Assembly (NCBI GenBank): GCA_037178625.1
Contig: CM074130.1
Coordinates: 4,650,001-4,714,000 of the forward strand
Length of the DNA stretch: 64,000 nt
DNA from: Skeletonema tropicum
Taxonomy: Eukaryota > Bacillariophyta > Thalassiosirophyceae > Thalassiosirales > Thalassiosiraceae
Direction: 5' to 3'
How positions within the stretch are numbered: the stretch's first letter is position 1; every line of letters begins with the position of its first letter. Under the pieces are notes generated by a model that did no database searches, was not told where the DNA came from, and saw only the letters and a program-made list of their open reading frames with translations. Position numbers and translations under genes: made by a program. Of this stretch, positions 1 through 10,925 are shown one piece after another.

Positions 1-1
1 T

Positions 2-493
2 GCCAACGACATCCAAAATGAGCTTGAGAAACATCCTCATCATCGGGGTCAAAAGCAGCAACATCGTGAGAGGAGGCGAGAGGATGGTGGGAATGGACCT
101 ACTCGAACATCCATGAACAATGGTGGAGGTGGTAGACGACATGGGAATAGGAATAATGATTGTTCTCGTACGCACGAGGGCAATACTACAGCGCGACACA
201 ACAAGAACAACAGCAACACAAAGACTCATCAGAGCAACTCCTGCATGGCATTTGGTGGTACTACGAGTAGAGGAGCAAGCAACACCTATTCCAACTCCAA
301 CACGCCCTCGTCTGCTGTCAGAGGACACAAGAATCTTAACTTGTCTACGGAACAAACGATTGTAGCTACGACGCCTGCTGCTTCTGCAACTGCAACTGCA
401 ACAACAACTACTTATCCTACAACAGTCAAGCTAGAATCAGCACAGATCAAGGGTCGATGGGCTGATGAAGATAGCAGTGATGATGAAGATTGA
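2..493 (+). CDS. 3' end of a disordered protein (partial)
   Basis: The frame is open from the first bases of the window to a TGA at 491-493, so this is the C-terminal ~163 residues of a gene that begins upstream. The visible part is low complexity. It starts with a basic stretch rich in Arg, Gln, Glu and His, continues with Asn/Thr/Ser-rich sequence, and ends in a compact acidic tail (GRWADEDSSDDED). No enzyme motif is visible. The acidic tail after a Gly-Arg-Trp could be a short interaction motif, but that is inference. An internal ATG at 113 is not needed as a start. Function unknown. Confidence 0.55.
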   Translation, partial: ANDIQNELEKHPHHRGQKQQHRERRREDGGNGPTRTSMNNGGGGRRHGNRNNDCSRTHEGNTTARHNKNNSNTKTHQSNSCMAFGGTTSRGASNTYSNSNTPSSAVRGHKNLNLSTEQTIVATTPAASATATATTTTYPTTVKLESAQIKGRWADEDSSDDED

Positions 494-952
494 GGTAGAA
501 AGAAAGGTAGAAGTATCTGTTCACTATGAAGCATTTTTGGATTGTAATCGTGTCTTTGATTTCGCAGTTGCATCGGTATCCCTCATACTATAGAAGTAGT
601 CTATTTAATAACTTGTCACTGCACACTAATGTATACAGCTTCGTCGTCAGCTTAGTAGCAAGTTATTTTAACTTGAATCGAAAGTATCCGGAGCCTTGGA
701 TGTATCGTAGGAGATTATTATCCGAAGGAGTCGTCGAATATTTTTGTGCAGGGGATGGAACTGTTCTGTCATTGTATATGTACGCTGGCTACAAGATTCT
801 CCAAAACGAGAAAAACTGTCATTTGAACGCATTCAAAATGATGCGACAGGACTGAATGAGAAATAAAGACACGAACTGTGCACTCTCGCCGGCCATCTCT
901 TCATTCTTCATTCTGCCACCAACAATCATCCTTGTATGTAGCCAACGACAAT

Positions 953-3900
953 ATGAGCATTGGTGGTCGATCCTCCTCACCCACCGAAGCAAACAGCGGT
1001 GGCGGCGGCGCAAGAATAATGTCGTCCACCAATAATAATGAAGATGATGCCACCAATGACAATCACCTCCCATCATCATCATCATCAAAATCGACACAAG
1101 CAGCAGCAATGCCGTCCACTCAAATGGATGTGCGCTGCCGCAATACTACTAACAATTCGTCGTCGAAACGAAGAAGATCCGTTTTATTGACCGCTTTTTT
1201 ATTCGTAGCGATAGCTTTATTTATCGGAGGTTATTACAGTGACTGGTTAGTATCCAAATTCGGTATCGGAGGCGGTAGTGATCACTTCTTGACAACTTCT
1301 GCCGCCGCTTCGTCAATCAACGAACCAAGCGATGGCAGCAGCACCGACAACAATAATGACAACGACGACGAATCGACCGACAACAACGACGACGACGATA
1401 AAAACAACAAAGGATCCCAAAAGGGAGTTCAATCGTCCATTAAAAAACACAAAAATGCCAACCGCGGCTTGGAAGGCACGGTAGTCAAAAGTATGAATCG
1501 GGGCTATCCTCTGAAGACGTATTTGGAGGAGGATTTGACCATGTATGTGGACAGTAGTGATGATGATGAGGAAGAGGAGGAGGAGGAAAGTGAAGATGAG
1601 GATAGTGAAGATGCTGAGCACGTTCTACAAGAGGAGGTGGAGGAGGAGGATGAGGGGGAGTTGAGTTTGGAGGATCATTCTTCTTCTTCTTCAACTACTA
1701 GTTCCAATAATGCCAACAAACACAGCAAACAAACACAACAACAACAGAAGCAACAGCAGCAGGAAGAAGAGGAAGAGGAAGATTTTTATGATGCAACTGT
1801 AGCATCCAAAAAGGCACAACAAATTGCCATTCAAGCCGCTGCTGCCGCTCTATCATCCTCCTCTAATAATGCCACCACGGCAGATAATATTGAAGCGGCA
1901 ACCACAGCTGCCAAGGCGATTATGGAATTGATGAAGAATAAGAAGGATGTGGAGAATCATCCGAGGCTTTGGGAGAGTGGAGAGGAGGCTGTGATTAAGA
2001 TTGTTTTGAAGGAGGAGACTGATGAGGAGGCGATAAAAGAGGATGGGGAGGAGAAGAAAATTGAGGAGATTGAAGAGTCAGTAGAGATGGAAGACAGTGA
2101 GAGTAGTGATGATGATTCGGAAGAAGAAAGTAGCAGTGATGATGATGACGACGATGACGATGATAGCAGTGATGATGAACACGAAACATCTGCTGAAGCA
2201 CCAAAGTCCAAAAAGAAATCGTCAACAAAAACCACCAAAACATCCAACGAATTATCATCAACAGCAACAACAACATCCACCAACGAACTACCCCTCCCCA
2301 ATCTATCCACCCTATCCCCCCACGACGCAGCCCAAACCATCCTAAACGGCATATCAACCAACCTCCACGAACGCATGTCCACAATGTTCACCAAGGCCAA
2401 AACACACGAATGCCGTGCCAAAATTGCCGAACACTTTGCCCTCTTTGTCAATGGTCTTGCCATGGAAACCAAATTCCCCTTTCAGGACTGGTACTACCCC
2501 AGCACTTGTACGGCGATACCCTATTATGAAAATTGGAATAATTTACCACCAGAGGTGAATGCTCATGATTTGCATCATAGGGTGTACCAGCCCCCTAAGG
2601 ATAGTGTTCCGGAGGGGACGTATATTGACAATGTGGAGGATTTGGAATTGGTCTATGTGATATTGACACATGATCAGCCGGAGGCGACGATTCGGTTGAT
2701 TGAGAGTGTGTATGTGGAGAATAGGACCAAGTTTGTGGTGCATGTGGATGGGAAGGAGCAGGCGGATGAGACGTTTGATAGGTTGGTGGAGTATGCTCAA
2801 GAGAAGAATGGGCAGCAAGAACAAGATGAATACATCCGATTGGTACCCAATGCGAATAGAGTGAGAGTGAACTGGGGAGGGTTTAGTATGGTCAATGCAA
2901 CTTTGGTAGCAATGAAGACATTGTTTGGATTGGATTACTATGCGGACCATCCAGAAGAAGAGGCACCAGGACACGATAACCCTCATGCTTTTTCTTTCCA
3001 CAAAATGATTCATCTGGCATCTACGACGTACCCCTTGGCTTCCAATACAGAGATTCGTGATACTCTGGCGTCTTATCCACTGGATGCCAACTTTATGCAT
3101 ATTCTATTACAACCCAATGATCCTACCCCACAGGTATGGAACTACTTTGTGGAATGTGACGATGCCATCCACCGCATCTACCGCTTACCACCCCTGACCA
3201 TTGACAAGGGTCACGGAATCGACATCCATACCTCCTCCCAATGGTTCATCATCTCACGAGAATTTGCATGGTACCTCGCCAACCCACCCAAGAACAGTCT
3301 CGTCGACTACCTCCGTGACTACATGGAACACGTCGTGGTGGCAGATGAATCCTTCTTTGGGACGGTACTTCGCAACACTCACTTTTGCTCTACATTACAC
3401 AATGATAACTTCCTCCATATTCAATTTGGAAGTTGGGAGAATGAGGATAAGACATCGAGTCAACGAGATCCACGAAAGTGTGTCATGAGGAATCCAGACC
3501 ACTGTGGACGATCGCCAACGACCATGACATTGGATTATTTGCCCGTGTTGGAATTGTCGGGTGATTTGTTTGCGAGGAAGTTTGATGATGTGGCGGAACC
3601 CTTGGTGAAGGATTATATTGATAGACGGAGAGAGAAGGAGGAGGAACGATTTTTGAGGGAGGAGGCATTGGCGAAGGAGATTGAGGCAAACAAGACGGCT
3701 GGTGCCGAGGTGACGGAGAAGTTGCCCCTCGAGTCGTGGGAGTTTGAAGGTGAGGGGGTGATGCTTGTCGCAAGGGAGACTGTATTTGATCAGGTCCCAC
3801 TTTGTTTGGGCCTGTCAAGAGATGGAGCAAATAGGGTTCAATTACTACCATGCTTCAAAGAGGATGTCCCTCCAACACTCGCTCCAGATTGGTACACTGG

Positions 3901-4591
3901 AGCAGTCATTATTGAAGAGATTGAACACTACAACCGATGGGACATTGGGCCGTGTAGTTCGGATGGAGAATTGCATCGCAATGCAACTACAGGAGAGCTT
4001 GAAATGACACCAGGTGACTATTCACAAACTGGGCCCAAGTGCATGCTCAAGATTGGAGATAGTATCCGTAAAGGCCGTTGTCTCGACACCGAATCTGATA
4101 GGAAGAAGCCAGGAGCATATTTGAACATTTTCCCATGTGAAGCGAAGTGGCATCAACTCTTCTCATTTGGAAATGGTGATGCTGATGTCCCAAGTGGGGG
4201 TATTCATGTCTCACTGCCCAAACTGGTTTCATCTCAGAAGCATACCACTCATTTCTGCCTAGGTGTGCAAGGACGAAGTGCCAAGGACAAGGTAGAATGG
4301 CTCCGACCGGAACACGATGATGATCCGGATGAGCTATGGCCTTGGGAGCGAGAGAATGCTACTGAATATTATGATAATGGATTCAAATCACTGAAATATT
4401 GGGATGGAATCCAATTGCAAACGACTCCGTGCTCTAATGAAGGAGCAGTTGTTGAATTCTTGTATGTACCATTCATTGTTGAAGAGTATGATGATGATGA
4501 CGGAGAATCTGCCAACGATAAATCTGATGCTGCCGTGGGTGATGAGCAGGCGGATGATGCCGAAGAGGTAGTTGTTGGTGATGAATTGTAA
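953..4591 (+). CDS. GT14 family (Core-2/I-branching-like) glycosyltransferase with C-terminal trefoil-like region
   Basis: The first ATG of the frame is at 953, giving 1212 residues; the open frame extends upstream only through a GTG. A membrane anchor lies at about residues 75-95 (LLTAFLFVAIALFIGGYY) after a basic cluster, giving a type II Golgi topology. Residues ~100-500 are Ser/Asp/Glu/Gln-rich linker. The GT14 domain starts near residue 565 with YVILTHDQPEATIRLIES and VVHVDGK, followed by NWGGFSMVNATL, TTYPLASN, SSQWFIISREFAWYL and VVADESFFGTVL. These match the order of motifs in beta-1,6-GlcNAc- and xylosyl-transferases, which add sugars to glycoproteins or glycans using a UDP-sugar. 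The last ~250 residues carry Cys-rich repeats (GRCLDTES, LNIFPCEAKWHQLFSFG, FCLGVQG) that resemble a ricin-type beta-trefoil. That part is inference. The donor and acceptor sugars cannot be read from sequence. Confidence 0.85.
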   Translation: MSIGGRSSSPTEANSGGGGARIMSSTNNNEDDATNDNHLPSSSSSKSTQAAAMPSTQMDVRCRNTTNNSSSKRRRSVLLTAFLFVAIALFIGGYYSDWLVSKFGIGGGSDHFLTTSAAASSINEPSDGSSTDNNNDNDDESTDNNDDDDKNNKGSQKGVQSSIKKHKNANRGLEGTVVKSMNRGYPLKTYLEEDLTMYVDSSDDDEEEEEEESEDEDSEDAEHVLQEEVEEEDEGELSLEDHSSSSSTTSSNNANKHSKQTQQQQKQQQQEEEEEEDFYDATVASKKAQQIAIQAAAAALSSSSNNATTADNIEAATTAAKAIMELMKNKKDVENHPRLWESGEEAVIKIVLKEETDEEAIKEDGEEKKIEEIEESVEMEDSESSDDDSEEESSSDDDDDDDDDSSDDEHETSAEAPKSKKKSSTKTTKTSNELSSTATTTSTNELPLPNLSTLSPHDAAQTILNGISTNLHERMSTMFTKAKTHECRAKIAEHFALFVNGLAMETKFPFQDWYYPSTCTAIPYYENWNNLPPEVNAHDLHHRVYQPPKDSVPEGTYIDNVEDLELVYVILTHDQPEATIRLIESVYVENRTKFVVHVDGKEQADETFDRLVEYAQEKNGQQEQDEYIRLVPNANRVRVNWGGFSMVNATLVAMKTLFGLDYYADHPEEEAPGHDNPHAFSFHKMIHLASTTYPLASNTEIRDTLASYPLDANFMHILLQPNDPTPQVWNYFVECDDAIHRIYRLPPLTIDKGHGIDIHTSSQWFIISREFAWYLANPPKNSLVDYLRDYMEHVVVADESFFGTVLRNTHFCSTLHNDNFLHIQFGSWENEDKTSSQRDPRKCVMRNPDHCGRSPTTMTLDYLPVLELSGDLFARKFDDVAEPLVKDYIDRRREKEEERFLREEALAKEIEANKTAGAEVTEKLPLESWEFEGEGVMLVARETVFDQVPLCLGLSRDGANRVQLLPCFKEDVPPTLAPDWYTGAVIIEEIEHYNRWDIGPCSSDGELHRNATTGELEMTPGDYSQTGPKCMLKIGDSIRKGRCLDTESDRKKPGAYLNIFPCEAKWHQLFSFGNGDADVPSGGIHVSLPKLVSSQKHTTHFCLGVQGRSAKDKVEWLRPEHDDDPDELWPWERENATEYYDNGFKSLKYWDGIQLQTTPCSNEGAVVEFLYVPFIVEEYDDDDGESANDKSDAAVGDEQADDAEEVVVGDEL

Positions 4592-4980
4592 TTAATGTAA
4601 TTAATAAATATTTGGGGATTGATGTCAAAAACGGACTTACACTGAAATGAATCCTGTCAATGGATGAGAATTATATGGCTCAGGTTGTTTCATCTGCCGA
4701 CAAAATGTATCCTAGGGCTACATCGATGAAGCTCTGTTACAACAAAGTCACGAAGAAGTAAACGTTACCACTCATAGAGAAGACAAGGCTGTTAATTTAC
4801 AAAATAATTCAGGACTAGTACTGTTTACAATAATTGTCTACACACAATATATCTGCATCGCTCTATATATCTGCACCCTTTCTCTCTCTATGTAGCGGGA
4901 TGCCCTCTCTCCTTTAGCCTCTCTATTTACAACAACTTTGCACACACACAAATGAATGTGTCTCTACATGATGCATGTCT
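4592..4980. other. intergenic, convergent 3' ends
   Basis: This gap lies between two convergent genes. It is AT-rich, with CT-rich simple sequence around 4875-4925. I see no ORF or structured element in it. It probably holds the 3' UTRs. Confidence 0.5.
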
Positions 4981-5505
4981 CTACAATGAATCCATAGGAA
5001 ACACTTCATCCATCAAAGATGAAGTTGGTGAAGCCGATGTTGGTGGCTCCGGCAATGAGAGCGCTCTATCTCGATGATGTGTGACCTCAAGTTGTTGTAG
5101 CTGCGATGATGATGTTTTACCACCACCAGCAGCTAAAGCGGCATTGTGAAGATCATCGTCATCATGATGATGATGAGTCGGCACGTACAACACCTTGTAG
5201 TGATGATCCCGTGCAGCTCGAAGACGTGCCGAAGTAATCAACTCAAACATCCGCCAGGTGGCCGCGTCATACACCTCCGTTGCTTCGCGGGGGGTCATTA
5301 TCATAATGTCATTGGGTGAAGAGTGTGGATCGTCCGTTCTTCGGGGGATGGGGATGGGCTTGCTTGGAATCGACATGTCGGCTACTGCTGCTTCTTCTTG
5401 TTTGCTTCGTTTATGAAGCGAGCGTGGTTGTAATTTGTAGTGAGGCATCGGTTCGATATCGAATCTCTTCTGATGACATGCAGCCAGGGCACGTGCCAAC
5501 TGCAT
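4981..5505 (-). CDS. small protein of unknown function, probably with upstream exon(s)
   Basis: A 174-residue frame starts at an ATG (5503-5505) and stops at 4981-4983. It is hydrophilic, with His/Asp-rich and Ser-rich tracts. The best-ordered part is TEVYDAATWRMFELITSARL. The pattern aromatic-x3-TWRM(F/Y)xxI is one I associate with short diatom proteins, but I cannot name a function. The frame stays open upstream of the ATG, and exon-like sequence continues to about 5930 on this strand: an ORF reading KKQLKRIMGKHMGRISG near 5630-5690, and an ATG-led stretch near 5820-5885 followed by GTACCTGCC. The gene may therefore have two more short exons. I could not place the introns without ambiguity, so only the terminal part is given. 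Confidence 0.5.
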   Translation of the reverse strand: MQLARALAACHQKRFDIEPMPHYKLQPRSLHKRSKQEEAAVADMSIPSKPIPIPRRTDDPHSSPNDIMIMTPREATEVYDAATWRMFELITSARLRAARDHHYKVLYVPTHHHHDDDDLHNAALAAGGGKTSSSQLQQLEVTHHRDRALSLPEPPTSASPTSSLMDEVFPMDSL

Positions 5506-6101
5506 GCAGTGTATTGTGTTGGAAAGAATCTCTTCGAAAGAGAGCCCAAAAAATGTGAGGAGAGGAGAAGCATTGAGGAATCTTCCTTTACGTATGGACG
5601 GAATTACTATGCTGAATCTCAGCCATCTGAAATTTTGGTCCGCTGATACGGCCCATGTGCTTGCCCATGATACGTTTCAGCTGTTTCTTGGGTTCCTCTG
5701 TTTATTGTATGTGGTGGATACGCACGAAGAAAGAAGTTCAACTATCATAGATTGAGAGATATATTAATTGGTTGGCTGTCATTCATTCAAGGCAGGTACC
5801 GAGGTGATGGGCTCAAACATTAGCTTTCGCCTTGGGGCTGGCCGCTGCCTGGGGGGATGATGATGTTTGGAGGATTGGATCATGATGCAGAGATCAATTC
5901 GTTATGACAGCATGGCTGTCTTGACGAAAACTGAAGGCAGATCTCTAGAGAGAAAGAGACTTAACAAGTGCTGCGTGCCAGCAGCTGCATCAATAAACGT
6001 ATGGTGCAAAGTCTTTACAATAGTTACATACTTTTAACCTAGCATTGCTCATTCGAGTTCAGAATGATATGTCAGCAGTATAACATCTCAATCATCATCT
6101 T
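5506..6101. other. probable 5' exons of the preceding minus-strand gene plus spacer
   Basis: Minus-strand sequence 5590-5690 reads as a basic peptide (KQLKRIMGKHMGRISGPKF), preceded by an acceptor-like aataaacag. Near 5820-5885 an ATG-led frame (MIQSSKHHH...) runs into a possible donor, GTACCTGCC. These could be exons of the gene ending at 4981. Between about 5930 and 6101 I see only AT-rich spacer, which would hold the 3' end of the aldo/keto reductase transcript. Confidence 0.25.
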
Positions 6102-8215
6102 TTAATTGTTGCTCTCGCAACTCGTCGAAGACATCATAGATGATCTCCTACGGACCAACCCACGCATACTCACAGCCTCCTTTTTCACAGTCTTGGATGG
6201 ACCAGTGCCACCTTTCAAACCCATCCTTCCAAGTAACACATTCGAAACACTCACAACTTCACCGGGGAATTCCTCCCAGGTTGTCAAATTGTACGCCTGT
6301 TTCCAACCAAGCTTCTCCTTCTCCTCATCGGATATTTTGGCAGCATCGGCCTTGAACCAATCATGTGCTTCCTGCAATTTGGCTTTCACCTGCTCTGGAT
6401 CGTAATGATCTTTCAATGCTTCCGTAAGGTCAATGCTATCATCGAAGGAACGACCCGGATTGCCAGGGCTCATTGCCTTGCGATTTTCTTCATACGTTTT
6501 GTTCTTCAACCATTTCGTCTTGAGCAACATCCCATACCTATCATTGCAAAATTCATACATGCCATATGCTTTCATACAATTGTGAATCCAGAGAATGTGA
6601 CCGAGAGCAATACCATCGGAAGATTCGTCGAAATAGGATGGAACGTTCAATAATCCCTTTTCATACCACTCCTTCCCCAACTTTTCAATGGCCAGAGCAT
6701 CCAATCGTTCCTCAGCAGCCTTGAGCAACACGCCCGCCTTTTCTGTATCGGCATAAATCTTTGCTGCCTCAATCACCTCATCCAAATCGGAACTACGGGC
6801 AAATCCCACACTCACGGTATGAATACCCTGTGTCTTCCAAGAATGCAACGCTGCAAACGCAATGGGAGATAGTTCCGGTCCAATCGCCTTGGCTACCGCT
6901 TCACTTGGCCTATACAACTTGCCACCCTTGTCAAATGGACTAAATAATAACGAGAGAAAATAAAAAATGTCAGTTGATTGAATCTGAACAACTCCTCCTA
7001 AAAATCCGTACGGGAAAAAACACATACTTACCTAATATTGAACACCCCCATATCCAACTCCAACGCACGCTTCACCGCTGCTTCATTCCCATGCCCACCA
7101 AGTCCATCCGGCGTACCCTGAGCATGATAATCACCAAAGTAATGCTTATGAATATTCACATAATCAAATTTCTCCGAATTGATCATCCTCAAAATAGTCT
7201 CGGCAGACCCATGAGTCGAGAATCCAACATGTCTCACTTTCCCCTCTGCCTTTTTACTCTCAATAAAGGCAAACAGCCCCTCCGGAGACTCATCCAACAC
7301 TGTATCAATCTGATTATCCATACTAACACAATGAAACGAAAGTAAATCCACATATTGCAATTTGCTCACATTACTCCAACTTGCATCCCACTGATCGACA
7401 AACTTCTTTTTATCCTCCATGGGGAATAATTTGGTTTGAAAGATGAAATCTTCACGTTGAATTGTCCCCTCCTCCATCAGTTCGACTAACGCATCGACAA
7501 ATTGTACCTCGGAACTCCCATAAAACCGTGCCGTTTCAAAATGATTCAATCCAAGTTTCAAACAGCATCGAATGACATCCTTGAGATTATCTTGGGAAGC
7601 GGATTTGACCACCTTGCGTTTGTTGGGTTTGAGGAGGGGGATGGTGTCGGGTATCCATGTTTCTTGGATGCGCATCCCGCCACAGGTAATGATGGGCATT
7701 TGGAGGTTGGTTTTACCAAATCGTACCGTGGGGATTTTGAAGGAAGAGGAAGATGGGGAGGATTGTTTGGACTCTTCTTCTTGGTTGTTGGAGTCATCAT
7801 TTTTTTTCTCTTCTTCCTCGTCCATCATGTCATTGAGTAATTCTTGTCGCCACGAGGCAATCTTTGCCAATCGTTCGGCCAATTCTAAAAATGACTTTTC
7901 TCCCTCACTACCATCATCATCTTGACTACCCACCACCAATTGACCATACCAAAATTCCAACTGGCGTACAATCTTTAAAAACGAATCATCATGAATATTC
8001 TCCCCATGCTCATCCAGAATAGATGCCACCTTGACACCCAAATCGGAATTTAAAAAGGTGGGCATGTCGGCAGAAGAGTAGGAGGAGAGGTTGGTAGAGG
8101 AGGAGGCATTATCATCTCCTCCTTCCTTGGATTCGTCCTCGTCAATGAGGGTGCGAGAGGAGAAGGAGAAGAGGCGGTTGGAGAGTGCTTTGGTTAGGGA
8201 GACGCGGCGGCTCAT
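6102..8215 (-). CDS. aldo/keto reductase family oxidoreductase, two exons
   Basis: Exon 1 is 7032-8215 (ATG at 8213-8215) and exon 2 is 6102-6939. The intron (6940-7031, 92 nt) has a clear donor GTAAGTATG and acceptor TTATTTAG, and joins NI-S-PFDKGGK in frame. The protein is 673 aa. Residues ~1-170 are a Ser/Glu-rich extension whose Arg-rich start (MSRRVSLTKALSNRLFSFSS) could target an organelle. The AKR barrel follows: TVRFGKTNLQMPIITCGG, GLNHFETARFYGSSE, IFQTKLF, LLSFHCVS, VRHVGFSTHG, then AVSVGF-type end motifs (GIHTVSVGFARS). Of the catalytic tetrad Tyr (FYG), Lys (QTK) and His (FHC) are present. The usual Asp of DTAxxYG is Glu here. About 250 residues follow the barrel. The family reduces carbonyls with NADPH; the substrate is unknown. 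Confidence 0.85.
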
Positions 8216-8711
8216 TATTTTGGTCTTTTGAAGTGTTGTTGACTCTAGAGTGCCGCTGTAGAGAAATGACGGTAGGTAATAATAATACTACCGAAGATGT
8301 TCGGCAGTCAAGGCAAAGAGCAAAGAGCCGATCACTCAAAATGGAACTGTTGGTGCGGTCCAGGAAGTGACGATGCCGATGATGACGATGCATGCGATGC
8401 TGGTCCAAACAGAAGTGGCGTGGTGCGACTTGCGACTGTGAAAAGAATGGGCTGCGTATCGCAGACAGACCACTCATATCATCCCGTTTGTTCTTCTTCT
8501 ATGTACGAGAGGTACAGTAGATTCGAAGTACGTACAGTTAGCTAGTAGCAGAATTCAAAATTCAAAATCGGTCGCATGTCGGAAGGCTTGCCGCTTGCCG
8601 CACTCTCTTTTGTGCAAACATTTATGACAATGCCAACGGCTCTTACACATCGAGCCAGCATCAAACACTGCACAAGTAATTCGCCGACGTCAATCCTGCC
8701 TGTGCGTCAAT
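8216..8711. other. divergent intergenic region
   Basis: About 500 bp separate the start of the aldo/keto reductase (minus strand) from the next gene on the plus strand, so it must contain promoters for both. I see no TATA-like or Inr-like site I would defend, and no credible ORF. Confidence 0.4.
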
Positions 8712-9756
8712 ATGGCGGTCACACCCGAGCCGTCGATATGTCCGATGGGGGTCTGGATGACAGAGGAAGATGTCATGGAACGTCATAACATCAATGCAAG
8801 AGTGATGAGAGTTTACAGAAACGAATCACCCCCGGGAAATATGCACTTTGAAACTGGTGTGAAAGTGGGTGCTTCTAATCCCTACAACCAGCACCGGTTT
8901 GTCTACATATCACCAGAGGGCACCAAAGCACACTATGGTAACATAACGTTACTGATTTGGTCAAGAATGTGTCATTACTTTAGCAACAACACTATCCAAA
9001 CTGATGCCGCCGCCGATGATAAAGACACCACCACCTTCCGTCAACATTTCGAAGTTTATACAACGTTGAAAGCAACTCCTGCCAATATCACTGCCGCTTT
9101 TGAGAAGGGAGTAATGAAGTGTTTGTGATCTTGAACTAATAATTTGTTACTCTCTCATTGAAGGCACGAAAAGCAAGTGAAGCTGTCTCTTGAGTACTTC
9201 CATCGATTGTGTTCGAAGCAGCAAGAGCGGAGGAAAAGTGGCGACAAGAACTGGGAAGCACAATTCCTTGCTTCTGAGACATGGAAGAATCTGAGAATCA
9301 CATGTCGTGGATTCTATTTGTACTGCCGCAGCGTCATAGATTATGCCCGCAGACACACCAACATCAAATTCTATGCAGTGTCTCCTGCACATGCCAACTC
9401 CAATTGTGTGAGGGGCGATAGAGGAAGTGTACCAAATTATTCTTCGGAAGATGATCCACTCTAGGTTTGCAGTTGTATTTCGTCGGTGGAAGGAACAACA
9501 TTGTCAAAAGCATGACATGTCTCTGCGATCAAATTTGAAAGCATGCGTGGACAAGAACAAGAAGAGCAAAGAGACCAAACAACCGGCAACCCCACATCCC
9601 GCAGGCGTTGAGAGGAAGCTAAGCAACGATACTAAGAGACCAGCAACACCGCATCCCGCTCCAGCAGGCGTCGACAAGAACAAGAAGAGCAGAGAGACCA
9701 AGCGAGAGGCAACCCCAAATCCCGCAGGGTTGGCATTGCGTCATGTACACTCTTGA
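8712..9756 (+). CDS. unknown protein, probable three-exon gene with very short introns
   Basis: The start is the ATG at 8712. The first frame ends soon after FEKGVMK, and a new frame with protein-like content (YFHRLCSKQQERRKSGDKNW) begins downstream. A 45-nt intron (9119-9163, GTGTTTGTG..CATTGAAG, with a branch-like CTAAT) joins them in frame. A second candidate intron, 9427-9472 (GTGTACC..TTTGCAG), would join the third exon, FRRWKEQHCQKHD. That exon ends in three degenerate repeats of (K/R)xPATPHPAG separated by Lys-rich spacers. The model gives 317 residues, and its total length divides by three. No family is recognised; the middle has several aromatic and Cys residues. The exon 1 to 2 join is fairly convincing, the second is a guess. 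Confidence 0.4.
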
Positions 9757-10925
9757 ACTCACCCTCTCTCTAAGTATTATCTTGTGTTCAAAATTAGTTT
9801 TACGGAATACCCACTGCAATTAACACCCCCCCCCCCCCCCTCTTCAAGGCACTAACGCAGATTCGCTACTCTCCAATACTAAGTAATGAAGAACCAGTCA
9901 TTAGTTGTTGCTGGGATGCGTCAACATGGGCTGTACAAATAATAATGATCCCAACACCCACACATTATTTTTGCACCATTACTTGTCACTGTAAACGGCC
10001 GCCATTAATAAATAACAAGCCTTGTCGAGCAGAATATTTCACCAATAGTGGATATTATTTTTGATGTCGGTTCGGCGGAGTTGTTCGGTGTTCGTCGACG
10101 GCGATGGTGTTGTCATTGACATGGTAGGAATATAATTGCATCATCCGACCAACTCGACGATGATGGTTATGTTCATAGTCATTTTCACAACAGACGATGC
10201 CCCATTAGGAAAATAAACGGCGGTTCGGAGATCCTATGCCATAATAGGGGAGGGGAATGTCGATTATTAGCCTAATAGAAGCATATTCATTGACCTCATT
10301 TTTACTAGTAGTCCACCATGGTGAAGGCATTTTGAGGATTTTGAGAGGTGGGGGGCCTCATGGGTGATGTGATTGAAGAACAAACAACTTACTATTAGGG
10401 GATCACCCAAAACAGCCTTTCTTGCATTGCATATCTAGATTTTTCTTCTACCAAAATCAAATAGGGGATAACCTAATCAAATCGATACGCAGCCCATTCT
10501 TTTATGTGCCCTGACTTTAGTGGTGTGTGTGAAGAAGTGACGAGCTAAGCCACAATGACGTCACGCTTAATTCGAACTTCGTGGTCATAATAAAATTCAG
10601 AAATATATCGCTTCATTCACCCCTATTACCTTCAATGCTCTACGAATCCTACAGAGCTCAATGCGAATGCCTTTCTTACAGTTGAAATGACGTGTTCACA
10701 TCGTATTTGCATAAAATTCGACTTTGCCGCCGAGAGCTTTGCCGTCGAAATCGAGAGCAACGCAGGAACGCTTTCATGTTCATGACCAGCAGTAGCACGC
10801 CAGTCATTCATTCATTCACTGCAATCCAACCGTTGGAGAACTCCATAAATAACACAGCGTAACAATAATATAATATAATAAACATAGTCAATCAATCTAT
10901 CGACGACCATCATAATCATATCATC
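9757..10925. other. intergenic region upstream of the NADH dehydrogenase
   Basis: No convincing ORF is present. Visible items are the 15-C run at 9826-9840, a direct tcattcattcattcac repeat near 10804-10820 and the AT-rich leader (taataatataatataataaac) just before the start codon at 10926. This gap should hold the promoter of the dehydrogenase gene. Confidence 0.4.
9826..9840 (+). repeat. poly-C run (15 nt)
   Basis: Fifteen consecutive C residues. Similar C or G runs occur at 24839-24848, 29148-29158 and 30060-30068. Their length is a likely source of sequencing or slippage error. Confidence 0.9.

Noticed and set aside
526..855. 109-codon plus-strand ORF with a hydrophobic start
   Set aside because: It lies in the short gap before the GT14 gene, has no motif, and is within the length expected by chance.
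878..952. Upstream extension of the GT14 frame
   Set aside because: It starts at GTG; the first ATG is at 953, and a nuclear gene would use it.
1957..2472. Long minus-strand ORFs opposite the GT14 gene
   Set aside because: They mirror the acidic and Ser repeats of the real gene and have no independent support.
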